DNA of 64,000 bases, taken from assembly GCF_001724135.1 (NCBI RefSeq), contig NZ_MEDS01000005.1, forward strand, positions 62,001-126,000. Reading direction: 5' to 3'. Positions 43,426-52,758 of this stretch are shown piece by piece. Source of the DNA: Comamonas sp. SCN 65-56. Its GTDB lineage: Bacteria; Pseudomonadota; Gammaproteobacteria; Burkholderiales; Burkholderiaceae_C. The position numbers were made by a program, and so were the translations under genes. The notes below the pieces were generated by a model, which had not been told where the DNA came from, searched no databases, and saw only the letters and a program-made list of their open reading frames with translations. The stretch's first letter is position 1, and the number at the start of each line of letters is the position of its first letter.

Positions 43426-43914
43426 ATGGCTTTGGTGTTGACGAGTACCGATGTGGCCGAGCAGCAGACGCTGGCCAAGACCTTTGTACACAGCGCGATG
43501 GGCGCGGGCGGTGACAACGTCTCGCCCGAGCTTGCCTGGAGCGGCGCGCCCGAGGGCACGAAGAGCTTCGCGTTGACGATGTACGACCCGGATGCGCCCA
43601 CCGGCTCGGGTTGGTGGCACTGGGTGGTGTACGACATTCCCGCCAGCTGCACATCGCTGCCGCGCGGCGCGGGCAATCCGGGTGGGGCACTGCCCGACGG
43701 GGCTCAACTGGGGCGCACCGATTTTGGCAGCAAGGAATACGGCGGTGCCGCGCCTCCGCCCGGGCATGGGCCGCACCGCTACATCTTCACGCTGCATGCG
43801 CTGAATGTGGACAAGCTCGATGTGCCAGGCGACGCCTCGGCGGCGTATGTCGGCTTCATGATTCACTTCGCCAGGCTGGGCGAGGCGAAGTTGACGGCGA
43901 AGTACGAGCGCTGA
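43426..43914 (+). CDS. YbhB/YbcL family phosphatidylethanolamine-binding-like protein
   Basis: 162 aa. The Raf-kinase-inhibitor-like/PEBP fold is indicated by [42 protein letters not shown] (in outline), with the ligand-pocket residues DPDAP, HW and [12 protein letters not shown]. No signal peptide is evident. The function of bacterial members is unclear. It is divergent from the luciferase-like gene, with 80 bp between, and is followed by a palindromic repeat. Confidence 0.92.
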   Translation: MALVLTSTDVAEQQTLAKTFVHSAMGAGGDNVSPELAWSGAPEGTKSFALTMYDPDAPTGSGWWHWVVYDIPASCTSLPRGAGNPGGALPDGAQLGRTDFGSKEYGGAAPPPGHGPHRYIFTLHALNVDKLDVPGDASAAYVGFMIHFARLGEAKLTAKYER

Positions 43915-43929
43915 AAGCCCCCATCCCCA

Positions 43930-43950
43930 CCTTCTCCCAGAGGGGGAAGG
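43930..43950. repeat. Dispersed palindrome after the PEBP gene
   Basis: CCTTCTCCC-AGA-GGGGGAAGG pairs at 8 of 9 positions. It belongs to the same class as 18317-18339 and 53684-53787. It lies between convergent genes and might aid transcript ending, though no T-tract follows. Confidence 0.65.
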
Positions 43951-44007
43951 AGTAGAAACGGATCCAGTTGCGTGTCACCGTGCTTGACTTTCTTGGCAAA
44001 GACACGC

Positions 44008-45396
44008 TCAGTCGCGCGTCACGCGCAGCACTTCCTCGCGGCTGGTGATGCCTGCCGCGATCAGGCGTTCGGCGTCTTCGCGCATCAGCTGCATGCCCGC
44101 GGCTTGCGCCTGCGCACGGATGTCGGTCTCGGGGGCCTGGCGGTGGATCAGCGCGCGGATGGCATCATCGACGGTCAGCAGCTCGAACACGCCGGTGCGG
44201 CCCTGGTAGCCGGTCTGGCCGCAGGCGTCGCAGCCCGCGCCGTGGCAGGCGGTGCAGAGCTTGCGCACCAGGCGCTGCGCGAGGGCCCCCAAGAGCGATG
44301 AGGCCAGCAAGAATGGCTCCACGCCCATGTCCGTGAGGCGCGTGACGGCGCTCGCGGCGTCATTGGTGTGCAGCGTCGCGAGCACCAGGTGGCCGGTGAG
44401 ACTGGCCTGAATCGCGATCTGCGCGGTTTCGAAGTCGCGGATTTCGCCGATCATGATCACGTCCGGGTCCTGGCGCAGGATGGCGCGCAGCGCCTTGGCG
44501 AAGGTGAGCTCGATGCGCGCGTTCACCTGCGTCTGACCGACGCCGGGCAGCTCGTACTCGATCGGATCTTCCACCGTCATGATGTTGCTGCGCGCGGCGT
44601 CCAGGCGCGAGAGCGCGGCGTACAGCGTGGTCGTCTTGCCCGAGCCGGTCGGGCCGGTCACCAGGAGGATGCCGTGCGGCTGCGTGATCAGGTGCTCGAA
44701 CTGCGCCAGCACCGTGCCCTGCATGCCCACCGCCTCCAGGCTGAGTTTGCTCGCGCTTTTGTCGAGCAGCCGCAGCACCGCGCGCTCGCCGTGGGCGTTG
44801 GGCAGGGTGGAGACGCGCACGTCGATGGCGCGTGTGCCCAGCCGCAGGCTGATGCGGCCATCCTGCGGCAGGCGCTTTTCGGCGATGTCGAGGTCCGCCA
44901 TGATCTTCAGGCGGCTGATGAGGGCGGCGTGCAGCGCGCGGTTGGGCTGCACCACCTCGCGCAGCTGGCCGTCGACGCGAAAGCGCACGCTGGAATGGCG
45001 CTCGTAGGGCTCGATGTGGATGTCGCTCGCGCCGTCGCGCGCCGCCTGCGTGAGCAGCGCGTTGAGCATGCGGATGATGGGCGCGTCGCCCGCGCTCTCC
45101 AGCAGGTCTTCGACGGCGGGCAGCTCCTGCATCATGCGCGAGAGATCGGCTTCTTCCTCGACCTCGCTGACCACGGTGGCGGCGCTCGATTCGCCCTGGG
45201 CGTAGGCGGCACTGATGCGCTGCGCCAGCTCGGCTGCAGGTGCCTGCTGCAGCAGCACCGACGGGTATTTGCGCAGCACCTCGGAGAGCGGCCCGGGCTG
45301 GGGCGCCGGGCCATGCCAGAGCAGCAACTGCCCGCCGTCTTCCTCCAGCAGCAGCTGGCTGGCGCGGGCAAAGGCGTAGGGCAGGGGGTAGCGCAT
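44008..45396 (-). CDS. gspE: Type II secretion ATPase GspE
   Basis: 462 aa. A short N-terminal domain (to about 110) precedes the secretion ATPase core: [21 protein letters not shown], Walker [12 protein letters not shown], Asp-box [18 protein letters not shown], Walker [13 protein letters not shown], and [12 protein letters not shown] zinc-binding four-Cys segment follows ([19 protein letters not shown]), then GVFELL. It is the hexameric cytoplasmic motor of the type II system. It is the last gene of the G-to-E run, 12 nt after gspD. The N-terminal GspL-binding domain is shorter than in Vibrio GspE. Confidence 0.96.
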   Translation of the reverse strand: MRYPLPYAFARASQLLLEEDGGQLLLWHGPAPQPGPLSEVLRKYPSVLLQQAPAAELAQRISAAYAQGESSAATVVSEVEEEADLSRMMQELPAVEDLLESAGDAPIIRMLNALLTQAARDGASDIHIEPYERHSSVRFRVDGQLREVVQPNRALHAALISRLKIMADLDIAEKRLPQDGRISLRLGTRAIDVRVSTLPNAHGERAVLRLLDKSASKLSLEAVGMQGTVLAQFEHLITQPHGILLVTGPTGSGKTTTLYAALSRLDAARSNIMTVEDPIEYELPGVGQTQVNARIELTFAKALRAILRQDPDVIMIGEIRDFETAQIAIQASLTGHLVLATLHTNDAASAVTRLTDMGVEPFLLASSLLGALAQRLVRKLCTACHGAGCDACGQTGYQGRTGVFELLTVDDAIRALIHRQAPETDIRAQAQAAGMQLMREDAERLIAAGITSREEVLRVTRD

Positions 45397-45408
45397 GGCG
45401 GTGATGGG

Positions 45409-47730
45409 CTATTGCAGCGGCTGTGGCATGTTGCCCGACAGGGGTTGCTCCGGCGCGCTGCCGGGTGGGCGCGACACGTTGGGCGGCAGCGGAGCGGGTA
45501 CCTCGCCCTTCTTGCCGCTTTCCGGCAGGGGGGGCAGCACCGGCGCATCGCTCACGCTGCGCAGCACGGCGCGCGGCTCGGGCTGGCTGGCCTGCTGCAG
45601 CGCGCGAATGGCATCGTAGCGGTCCTGCACCAGGGTCTCGCTGGTGGCGTTGTCGCGGATCACCACCGGGCGCAGGAACACCATCAGGTTGGACTTCTGG
45701 CGCGTGCGCGATTCGCTGCGAAACAGGTTGCCCACCACCGGCACGTCACCCAGCACCGGCACCTTGTCCTCGCCACGCGAATAACTGTCTTCCAGCAGGC
45801 CGCCGAGCACGATCACGCTGCCGTCGTCCACCAGCACGGTGGACTCGATCGCGCGCTTGTTGGTCGTGGGCCCGTAGGTGCTGGTCAAGGTCGATTTGTC
45901 GACATTGGAGACTTCCTGGTAGAGCGTGAGCTTGACGGTGCCGTTCTCGTTGATCTGCGGGCGCACGCGCAGCATCAGGCCCACATCCTTGCGGTCGACG
46001 GTGGTGAAGGGGTTGACCGAGCCGTTGGCGCCACCGGTGTTGGTGTATTGCCCCGTGGGGAAGGGCACGTTCTCGCCGACGATGATCTGCGCCTCTTCGT
46101 TGTCCAGCGTCAGCAGGTTGGGCGTGGAGAGCACGTTGGCGTCGCCCGTGTTTTCAAGGAAGTTGGCCAGCGCCCCGAGGTAGTAGCGGCCGTTGATGCG
46201 CGGCGCGATGGCGGCGTTGAAGCCTGAGCCCGGCATGTTCTGGGCGATGGTCTTGGGGTCGCCGCTGGCCGCTGCCAGCGCCAGGCTCAGGATGTTGGGC
46301 CCGGTGACGCTGGAATTCGTGCCCAGCAGCCCCAGCGTGCCGTTGCGCCCCAGCACGCTCTGCCACTGGATGCCGAATTCGGCTACCTTGTTGGCGCTCA
46401 CTTCCACGATCAGGCTCTCGATCAACACCTGCGCGCGCCGACCGTCGAGTTTGTCGATCACCGCGCGGATCTGACGGAACAAAGGCTCGGGCGCGGTGAT
46501 GATGAGCGAGTTGGTTGCCGGGTCGGCCTGGATGATGCCGCCGGTGGAGACCGATTCCTGCTGGCCGCCGCTGCTGGTGCCGGCCTGCACCCCGCTGCCC
46601 AGCCCGCCGGACATGGCGCTGCCGCCCGTGCCCAGGCCGTTGGCGGCCGCGCCCGTGGCGCCCAGCCCGCCGAGGGTGCGGCTGCTGCGCCCCGCGGTGC
46701 CCGCCGTGCTGCCCAGACCGGCGAGGGCGGAGCCGCCCTGGGCCTGGCCCTGGGCATCGACGGCCAGCGCCGCGCGCAGCGTGGTGGCCAGGCGCACCGC
46801 GTCGGCGTTCTTGAGGTAGACCACGTGGATGTTGCCGCTGGCGTTGCCGCCGGTGATGGCCGCCGGCTGGTCCAGTTGCGCCACGAGCGCGCGCACCTGC
46901 GCCAGGCGTGCCGGGTTGGCCGCGCGCACGATCAGCGCGTTGCTGCGCGGCTCGGCCAGCAGGGTGGTCTTGTACGAGATATCGGTCTGCGCCTGCGCGT
47001 TCGCCGGTGCGCCGGCGGTGGGCGTGCCGCCTTCGATCAGGCGCGCCACCAGCGGCGCCAGCTCGCCGGCGATGGCGTGGCGCAGCGGGATCACCTCGAC
47101 ATCGGTGGCGTGCGCCACATCCATCGCTGCGATGATGCGGCCGATGCGCCGCAGGTTGTCGGCGTAGTCGGTGATCACTAGCGAGTTGTTGCCCGGATTG
47201 GCGTTGATGGTGTTGTTGGGGCTGATGAGCGGGCGCAGCACCGGCACCAGGTTGTTGGCGCTCTCGAAATTGAGCTTGAAGATCTGCGTCACGATCTGTC
47301 CGCCCGCGGCCACGCCCTGGCCGCCGCCGGCGGAGACGGCGACGTTGTCGGTCTGCAGCTTGGCATCGGCCTCGGGTACCACCTTGTACAGGCCGGCGGC
47401 CTCCACCACGGTGTAGCCCTGCAGGCGCAGCGCCGCGAGGAACTGGTTGAACGCCACCTTGGGCGAGACCGGGTTTTCGGTCGAGAGCGTGAGCTGGCCC
47501 TTGACGCGCGGATCGACCACCACGTTGCGCCCGGTGATCGTGGCCATGGTGCGCGCCACTGCGTCGATGTCGGCACTGACGAAATTCAGCGTCACCGGCT
47601 CGCTCGCCTGCACGCTGGCCGCGGCCCGCTTGGAATTGGAATGATTTTGGGCATTAACGCTTGTTGCAACTGCGCAGACAGCTATCAACAAGAGAGTATT
47701 TGCGAGCAATCGGGCGGGCCTGAAAAACAT
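45409..47730 (-). CDS. gspD: Type II secretion outer-membrane secretin GspD
   Basis: 773 aa. A signal peptide (ANTLLLIAVCAVATSVNA) is followed by the N0 domain (VTLNFVSADIDAVARTMATITGRNVVVDP in outline) and N1-N3 repeats (NNLVPVLRPLISPNN; IIAAMDV; NIHVVYLKNADAVRLATTL). A Gly/Ser/Ala-rich insertion spans about 320-385 in N3. The secretin core ends near residue 690 (VIVLGGLLEDS; RSESRTRQKSNLMVFLRPVVI). A Pro-rich tail of about 50 residues closes it. It forms the multimeric outer-membrane pore. Start is 3 nt from gspN's stop. Confidence 0.97.
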   Translation of the reverse strand: MFFRPARLLANTLLLIAVCAVATSVNAQNHSNSKRAAASVQASEPVTLNFVSADIDAVARTMATITGRNVVVDPRVKGQLTLSTENPVSPKVAFNQFLAALRLQGYTVVEAAGLYKVVPEADAKLQTDNVAVSAGGGQGVAAGGQIVTQIFKLNFESANNLVPVLRPLISPNNTINANPGNNSLVITDYADNLRRIGRIIAAMDVAHATDVEVIPLRHAIAGELAPLVARLIEGGTPTAGAPANAQAQTDISYKTTLLAEPRSNALIVRAANPARLAQVRALVAQLDQPAAITGGNASGNIHVVYLKNADAVRLATTLRAALAVDAQGQAQGGSALAGLGSTAGTAGRSSRTLGGLGATGAAANGLGTGGSAMSGGLGSGVQAGTSSGGQQESVSTGGIIQADPATNSLIITAPEPLFRQIRAVIDKLDGRRAQVLIESLIVEVSANKVAEFGIQWQSVLGRNGTLGLLGTNSSVTGPNILSLALAAASGDPKTIAQNMPGSGFNAAIAPRINGRYYLGALANFLENTGDANVLSTPNLLTLDNEEAQIIVGENVPFPTGQYTNTGGANGSVNPFTTVDRKDVGLMLRVRPQINENGTVKLTLYQEVSNVDKSTLTSTYGPTTNKRAIESTVLVDDGSVIVLGGLLEDSYSRGEDKVPVLGDVPVVGNLFRSESRTRQKSNLMVFLRPVVIRDNATSETLVQDRYDAIRALQQASQPEPRAVLRSVSDAPVLPPLPESGKKGEVPAPLPPNVSRPPGSAPEQPLSGNMPQPLQ

Positions 47731-47733
47731 GGG

Positions 47734-48531
47734 TCAACCAATCGTGATGACGGAGCGTGCGCCGCTGCGCCGCCCGATGATATTGAGCAGGTTGGCCAGC
47801 ACCGCCTCGCTGCCCGGCGCGGCCGTCGCTTCGCCGGTGAAGCGCAGGCGCTGACCCACCCATTGTCCGCTGCCCGAGAGCTGCAGCGCGCCTTCCAGCG
47901 TGGCCAGTGCCAGATGGGTCGCGGCGCCGCCGGAGAGCGTGGCGCGGTAGCTGCCGATCGGGTGCAGGGTGGACAGGCGCGAGGACATGTTCAGCAGGTC
48001 CAGCTGTGCCTTGCCGGCCAGCTCCATGCGGCCCTGCGCCCAAGAGAGCGCCAGCCCGGTGGTTGCCAGTGCCAGTTGCCCCTGCAATTGCACCGTGTTC
48101 CACGGCGTGCCCAGCCCGGCGAGCAGTGCGGCAGGCCAGTGGCTCTGGCCATCGTGCACCTGCAGTTGCAGCGCGCCCAGGCCAAGGCGCGCATCGACGG
48201 CAATCGGCGTGCTGGTGCAGCAGTCGAATTGCAGCAGCGCGCGGGCGCCGTTCGGCGTGGGCCGCAACTGCCAGTGCATGCGCCCGGGCAGCGCAAGCGC
48301 ATCGTGGCTGCCGCTGCCGCCGGTCACCTGCAACTGCGCCGAGCCGTTCCAGACCGTGCCCTGGGTGTCCGCCAGCCGCACCTGGCCCTGGCTGGCGCGC
48401 GCCAGGCCAGCCGCCAGCCAATCGGCCGGCGCCAGCAGCGCCAGCGCCGGCAGCAGCCCCAGCAGCAGGCCGATCAGCGCCCAGCGCCAGAGGCTGCGCG
48501 CGGCGACGGCGGTGGCGGGGTTGCGCATCAT
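47734..48531 (-). CDS. gspN: Type II secretion protein GspN
   Basis: 265 aa from ATG 48531, which overlaps the gspM stop (ATGA). One N-terminal membrane helix (WALIGLLLGLLPALALLAPADWL) precedes a periplasmic domain with GspN-type repeats: RLADTQGTVWNGSAQL, LPGRMHWQLRP, ELAGKAQLDLLNMSSRLSTLHPIGSYRATL (in outline). GspN is an accessory, non-universal component of type II systems. Its role is poorly defined. Position between gspM and gspD supports the call. Confidence 0.88.
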   Translation of the reverse strand: MMRNPATAVAARSLWRWALIGLLLGLLPALALLAPADWLAAGLARASQGQVRLADTQGTVWNGSAQLQVTGGSGSHDALALPGRMHWQLRPTPNGARALLQFDCCTSTPIAVDARLGLGALQLQVHDGQSHWPAALLAGLGTPWNTVQLQGQLALATTGLALSWAQGRMELAGKAQLDLLNMSSRLSTLHPIGSYRATLSGGAATHLALATLEGALQLSGSGQWVGQRLRFTGEATAAPGSEAVLANLLNIIGRRSGARSVITIG

Positions 48532-49019
48532 GGTGTCGGCAGCGCCAGCACGATGCTGCCGCTCCAGCGCACCGGCAAGGCGGTGCCGACGCGGCTCAAC
48601 TGCACCTGCACCGGCGCTGCCTGACTGCTGGCGCGCACCTGCGCCAGCCAGGCGGCGACGGCGCTGGCGGGGGCGTCCGTCAGCGTGACGGTGGCGCGAG
48701 CACCCGCGATGGTGGTTTTTGCGCTGGCGCCAAAGGCGGCCTCGACGCTGCTGCGCAGCAGCGCTGGCGCGTCCGCACCCGGGTGGCGCGGCGCACCCTG
48801 CAGTTGCTCGGCCTGCGCCTGCAATTGCTGCATCTGCTGCCATTGGGCATTGGTCTGCGCATGGCGTGCGGGCGAGGCGCGCAGCGCCTTCAAGGGCGGC
48901 GCCAGCAGCAGCCACCACAGCAGCGCCAGGGCAACGAGGACCGCTGCCGCGTGCACCAGCGTGCGTTCGCGCGGCGCCAACCGGGCCCAGCGCGCCGCCA
49001 GAGCTGCGGGGGTCTTCAT
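48528..49019 (-). CDS. gspM: Type II secretion protein GspM
   Basis: 163 aa. A short cytoplasmic segment with PRERTLV, one transmembrane helix (AAAVLVALALLWWLLLAP), a periplasmic coiled coil (QWQQMQQLQAQAEQLQG) and a ferredoxin-like domain to the end. It partners GspL in the inner-membrane platform. It is linked to gspL and gspN by ATGA overlaps. Sequence conservation in this family is low; topology and gene order carry the identification. Confidence 0.9.
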   Translation of the reverse strand: MKTPAALAARWARLAPRERTLVHAAAVLVALALLWWLLLAPPLKALRASPARHAQTNAQWQQMQQLQAQAEQLQGAPRHPGADAPALLRSSVEAAFGASAKTTIAGARATVTLTDAPASAVAAWLAQVRASSQAAPVQVQLSRVGTALPVRWSGSIVLALPTP

Positions 49020-50239
49020 GGCGTGGCTCCTGCCGGTTGCAGTACCAGGGCGCCATCCTGCTGGCTGGCGCGCAGGCCGCGGGCGGCCAGTGGTGGTGCC
49101 AGCGCCGTGCGCTGCGCCTCGGTCAGCGTGAGCCCGCTCAGGCGCAGCGCGCCTTCGGCGTAGTCGATGCGCGTGGGTATCTGGTCGGCCGGCAGCGCGC
49201 TCGCGGCCGCGGCCAGCAGCGGCTCCAGGTCGCGCTCATCCAGGGCGCCGGTCTGCTGGCGCAGCAGCGCCACTTCCTTGCGCATCTGCACCGGTGCATC
49301 CACCACCAGCTTGACCTGCGGAAAAGCCTGCTGCAGCACGGCGCGCGCGGCCGCCTGCTGGCTCGCCAGGACGCGCGCATCCTGCCAGGCCCAGAGGTTG
49401 AGTGCCGCCACCTGCAGCAGCGCCAGCAGTCCCAGCGCCCAGCGTGCAGCGCGCCATTGCGGCGCCCGCCACAGCGCATTGATGCCCGTGCCTAGCCAGC
49501 GCAGCGCGCGCTGGCGGCCGTTGTTGACCAGATCGAACTGCGCCAGATCCCAGGGCCCGCTGGCAGCCGCGAGCAGCGCTTCATCCTGCGACAGCAGCGG
49601 CACGGCCTGGCCGAACAGGCGCTCGGCCAGCGCCGCCACGGCCGGCTCGGCGCGCACGCTGGCGCTGGGCGGCAGCAGCGCGGTCAGCCCGGGCGCGGGC
49701 AGTGGCAGCAGGGTGACGGCCTGCTCGGGGCCCATGCCGGCCAGTACGGCGCTGGCCTCTTCCGGCGTGCCGATGACGGTGCATTCCGGCTGCCCGCTGG
49801 CCGTCGGACCGGGCGCATGGGCGGGCACGATGCGATCCACGCGGTGGCCTGCGGCTTCCAGTGCGTGCAACGCGCCTTGCAGCCAGGCGCGATCGCAGAC
49901 CGCGACCCAGAGCGGGACCCCGGCCACGGCCTCGGGTGGCAGCGCAAAGTGCAGCTGGGCCGGATCGTCCAGCAATTGTTCTTCCAGCAGGCCTTCGAGC
50001 ACGGCGCGCAGGCGCTGGCGTTGCGCCAGCGCGCCCTGCGGCAGGGTCACGCGTTGCCAGGAGAGCTGGCGTGGCGGCACCACCGCCACGGTCTCGCCGG
50101 TGCGCCCCGGCTGGGGCAGCAGTGGCGCGCTGCAGCGCCCGCTGCGCGTGACTTGCCTGCCGTCGCTCGAGAGCACGTAGTGCAGCTCGGTGGCAGCGGT
50201 CAGTGCCTGGGTCGGCAGGGAAAGGGCAAGCGTACTCAT
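49016..50239 (-). CDS. gspL: Type II secretion protein GspL
   Basis: 407 aa. The cytoplasmic actin-like region (1 to about 255, LPQGALAQRQRLRAVLEGLLEEQLLDDP in outline) binds GspE. One transmembrane helix (ARWALGLLALLQVAALNLWAW) near 265-285 leads to a periplasmic ferredoxin-like domain (about 300-407) that pairs with GspM. The start overlaps the gspK stop by ATGA. Length agrees with family members (about 400). Confidence 0.92.
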   Translation of the reverse strand: MSTLALSLPTQALTAATELHYVLSSDGRQVTRSGRCSAPLLPQPGRTGETVAVVPPRQLSWQRVTLPQGALAQRQRLRAVLEGLLEEQLLDDPAQLHFALPPEAVAGVPLWVAVCDRAWLQGALHALEAAGHRVDRIVPAHAPGPTASGQPECTVIGTPEEASAVLAGMGPEQAVTLLPLPAPGLTALLPPSASVRAEPAVAALAERLFGQAVPLLSQDEALLAAASGPWDLAQFDLVNNGRQRALRWLGTGINALWRAPQWRAARWALGLLALLQVAALNLWAWQDARVLASQQAAARAVLQQAFPQVKLVVDAPVQMRKEVALLRQQTGALDERDLEPLLAAAASALPADQIPTRIDYAEGALRLSGLTLTEAQRTALAPPLAARGLRASQQDGALVLQPAGATP

Positions 50240-51246
50240 GGCGGGGATGCGCGAGGCATTGTAGGTGGCGCATCGGCGTCGCCGGGTTGTTTTGTCGCGG
50301 CGGCAATCCAGCCGGCGCGATCGCGCCAGAGCGTGCGCGCGGCGCCGCGCTGCTTGAAGAGCAGCGAGCGCTCGCGCACCACGATGCTTCCCAGGCGCAG
50401 CTGGCCGCGCACCTCAAAGTAGCTTGAGCTCACATCGTGCAGGTCGGCGCGCAGTGCATTCGGCTTGGAAAGCCGACTGCCGGCATCGCTGAGCTTGGCG
50501 AAATAGTGCGCATCGCGTGCCTGCGTGAGCTGCTGCGCCTCGGCCAGCGAGAGGCCGTCCGCGCTGGCCCACAGCGCCACGGCGGTGGCGGTGTTGATGT
50601 TGAGCTTGGTGCGCACCGGCAGCAGCGTCGCATAGGGCGCCAGGCGGGCGATGACGGCCGGCGGCACGTCCCACCACGACAGCTCGTCCATGCTGCGTGG
50701 CAGCAGCGGCGCGTCGGTATCGGCGGGGCTGTCGGTGCGCGTGGCCTGCACCATGGCCTGCGCGAGCTGGTCCAGCAGCGCGGCATCCAGCCCCAGGTAG
50801 CCGAACAGCCGCGTGAACTGGCGCAGCGTCAGCGCATCCACGGCGTTGCCCTGCGCCAGGTTGCGCAGGTTCAGCCGCCCCTGCAGGTCGGTGATGGAGC
50901 CGGAGAGGAAGGCGTCGTCGGTGTCGGTGCTGGCATCCGCTGCCACGCCGTGGTCGGCGGCGAGAAAGGTGGACAGGCGCGCTTCCTCCAGCGGCACCGC
51001 CCAGGGTTCGGTCAGGTTGTCGGTGCCGTCGCCGCGCGCCAGCGAATCCTCGCGCAGGATGAGGCGCGACCAATCCAGCGCACCGATCAGTATCCATGCC
51101 GATTGCACGCGCGCGCGCTCGGCGGTTTCCACCTCCACCGCACGCCACTGCTGCCACAGCGCCGAGGCGGCGAAACTCGCCACCAGCGTGACCACCAGCA
51201 TCGCCGCCAGCAGCGCAGCGCCGCGCTCGCGCCGGGGCTGCGTCAT
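50236..51246 (-). CDS. gspK: Type II secretion minor pseudopilin GspK
   Basis: 336 aa from ATG 51246, overlapping gspJ by ATGA; the frame upstream is a gspJ shadow. The prepilin-type start MTQPRRERG-AALLAAMLVVTLVASFAAS has cleavage after Gly9 and lacks Glu at +5, as is normal for GspK. The large globular insertion contains DLQGRLNLRNLAQG and a helix-hairpin-helix-like LNINTATAVALWASADGLSLAEAQQL (in outline). GspK caps the pseudopilus tip with GspI and GspJ. Confidence 0.93.
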   Translation of the reverse strand: MTQPRRERGAALLAAMLVVTLVASFAASALWQQWRAVEVETAERARVQSAWILIGALDWSRLILREDSLARGDGTDNLTEPWAVPLEEARLSTFLAADHGVAADASTDTDDAFLSGSITDLQGRLNLRNLAQGNAVDALTLRQFTRLFGYLGLDAALLDQLAQAMVQATRTDSPADTDAPLLPRSMDELSWWDVPPAVIARLAPYATLLPVRTKLNINTATAVALWASADGLSLAEAQQLTQARDAHYFAKLSDAGSRLSKPNALRADLHDVSSSYFEVRGQLRLGSIVVRERSLLFKQRGAARTLWRDRAGWIAAATKQPGDADAPPTMPRASPP

Positions 51247-51947
51247 GACTTGTTGCCCCCCACGGTGGGGTTGACCCAATCGCGAGTGATCCGGCCCGAG
51301 AGCGTCCCGCCTGCGGGAAGATCCAGCTGCAGGCGCAGGCCTTCGGGCAGCGCGGCTGTGGCGCTGGTGCCTGCTGCGGGTGTGGGCGTCAACACGCCCG
51401 GCACCGCGCCGGTGGCGCCGGTGGAGAGCGCATTCGCCCAGGCGCCGTCGCGGTAGAAGAACAGCTGCCAGCCGGCCAGCGGCAGCAGCACGGTTTCGCT
51501 GCGGCGCGTGGCGGCGTCCGGCGTGCGCGCCCAGCTGGCCGCCTGCTGCCAGGCGGCGCTCCATTGTTCACGCGTCGCCACCGGCGCGGATTGCCAGCGC
51601 AGCCACTGGTCGCTGCCATCGACATCGCGCAGCGCCCAGGCAACGACGATCACCCCGGCATCGTCCGCCCGGCTGCTGCGCCGCGTGAGCCGCAGGGCCT
51701 GCCCGTCCCAGGCGATGGCGCTGGCGTGTTCCAGGGTTTGGACCGCATCCAGGTCGGCGCCCCACTGGTCCAGCACCGTCTGCAGCGTGGCGACCGCGTC
51801 GGCGTGCTCGCGCGTCTGGTGCTGGGCGCGCACCATGGCGTCCAGGCCGCGCCAGCTCACGAGCGCCAGCAGTGCCAGCACGGCGATGGCCACCAGCAGC
51901 TCCACCAGCGTGAAACCGCGACGGCGGTGTCGGCACTCCTGCATCAA
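51243..51947 (-). CDS. gspJ: Type II secretion minor pseudopilin GspJ
   Basis: 234 aa. The prepilin peptidase site is RRRG-FTLVELLVAIAVLALLALVSWRGL, with Glu at +5. The globular domain has the GspJ-type WGADLDAVQ, ITRDWVNPTVGGN and WQLFFYRDGAW segments. Two consecutive ATG codons (51947 and 51944) are possible; the first overlaps the gspI stop. Part of the I-J-K pseudopilus tip. Confidence 0.92.
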   Translation of the reverse strand: MMQECRHRRRGFTLVELLVAIAVLALLALVSWRGLDAMVRAQHQTREHADAVATLQTVLDQWGADLDAVQTLEHASAIAWDGQALRLTRRSSRADDAGVIVVAWALRDVDGSDQWLRWQSAPVATREQWSAAWQQAASWARTPDAATRRSETVLLPLAGWQLFFYRDGAWANALSTGATGAVPGVLTPTPAAGTSATAALPEGLRLQLDLPAGGTLSGRITRDWVNPTVGGNKS

Positions 51948-52306
51948 TAGCGCCCGACGATGGTGGAAAGGCGCAAAACCGGGATTTGACCATCAGTCAC
52001 CCGGGCATCGACGCGGCGAAACTGCGGGTTCGGCGTTGGCGTCACCTGCAGCGTCACCTGGTATTCGCGCCCGGCCTGCACGCAGGGCCCGCTGCTGTCG
52101 CCCAGCGAAGGCATCTGGCGCGACAGGCGCATCGCCACCAGCGCGTTCTCGGCGCAGATATGGGCCAGCGTCACGTCGGTCTGCCGCGCGCTGCCGCGCG
52201 TGAGCGCCGAGATCGCCTGCGAGCCCGCCAGCAGCGCGATGGCGACGATGCCCAGCGCCACCAGCACCTCCACCAGCGTGAAACCGCGAGCACCAGTCTG
52301 CATCAT
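51944..52306 (-). CDS. gspI: Type II secretion minor pseudopilin GspI
   Basis: 120 aa. The prepilin motif is MMQTGARG-FTLVEVLVALGIVAIALLAG, with Glu at +5 after a seven- or eight-residue leader. The ENALVAMRLSRQMPSLGDSSG segment is typical of GspI. It is small (about 120), as expected. Double ATG start; ATGA overlaps with gspH and gspJ. Confidence 0.93.
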   Translation of the reverse strand: MMQTGARGFTLVEVLVALGIVAIALLAGSQAISALTRGSARQTDVTLAHICAENALVAMRLSRQMPSLGDSSGPCVQAGREYQVTLQVTPTPNPQFRRVDARVTDGQIPVLRLSTIVGRY

Positions 52307-52758
52307 TGCAGCGCCTGCGCCGTGAAGGGGCGCAGTCCGTCGGTCGCCACGCGCACCGCCTGACCCGGCAGCTCGGCATTGACGATCACCACCTGCTGTG
52401 CGCCGATGATGGGCTCGGGTCCCAGCCAGAGCACTGCGGCGCCGCGCACGCCGGTCTGCGGCGCCAGCCAGTGCGCTGGCAGGCCGGCGCCCGGCAGGCC
52501 GTCAAAGCGAAAGCCCGTGGCATCCGCCCGCCAGCGCACCAGGCTGCCCGAGGCGCGCGATTGCGCCCGTGCCGATTCCAGCAATGCCGCCAGGCGCTCG
52601 CCCTCGCGTTGCAGGCGATCGCGCCCGCTGTCTTGCAGCGCAAAGCCCACGCCCGCCGTGGCCAGCGCCATGATGGCCACCACCACCAGCAGCTCCAGCA
52701 GCGTGAAGCCGCCAGAGCGCTGACCGCGGGCGCTACTGCCAGCTGCCGATGTCCGCAT
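52303..52758 (-). CDS. gspH: Type II secretion minor pseudopilin GspH
   Basis: 151 aa. The prepilin motif is QRSGG-FTLLELLVVVAIMALATAGVG after a 17-residue leader, with GspH/FimT-type RLQREGERLAALLESARAQSRASG (in outline) following. The start lies 26 bp inside the end of gspG, an unusually long overlap for this cluster. No alternative ATG or GTG exists before the FTLLE motif, so the overlap is probably real. Confidence 0.9.
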   Translation of the reverse strand: MRTSAAGSSARGQRSGGFTLLELLVVVAIMALATAGVGFALQDSGRDRLQREGERLAALLESARAQSRASGSLVRWRADATGFRFDGLPGAGLPAHWLAPQTGVRGAAVLWLGPEPIIGAQQVVIVNAELPGQAVRVATDGLRPFTAQALQ

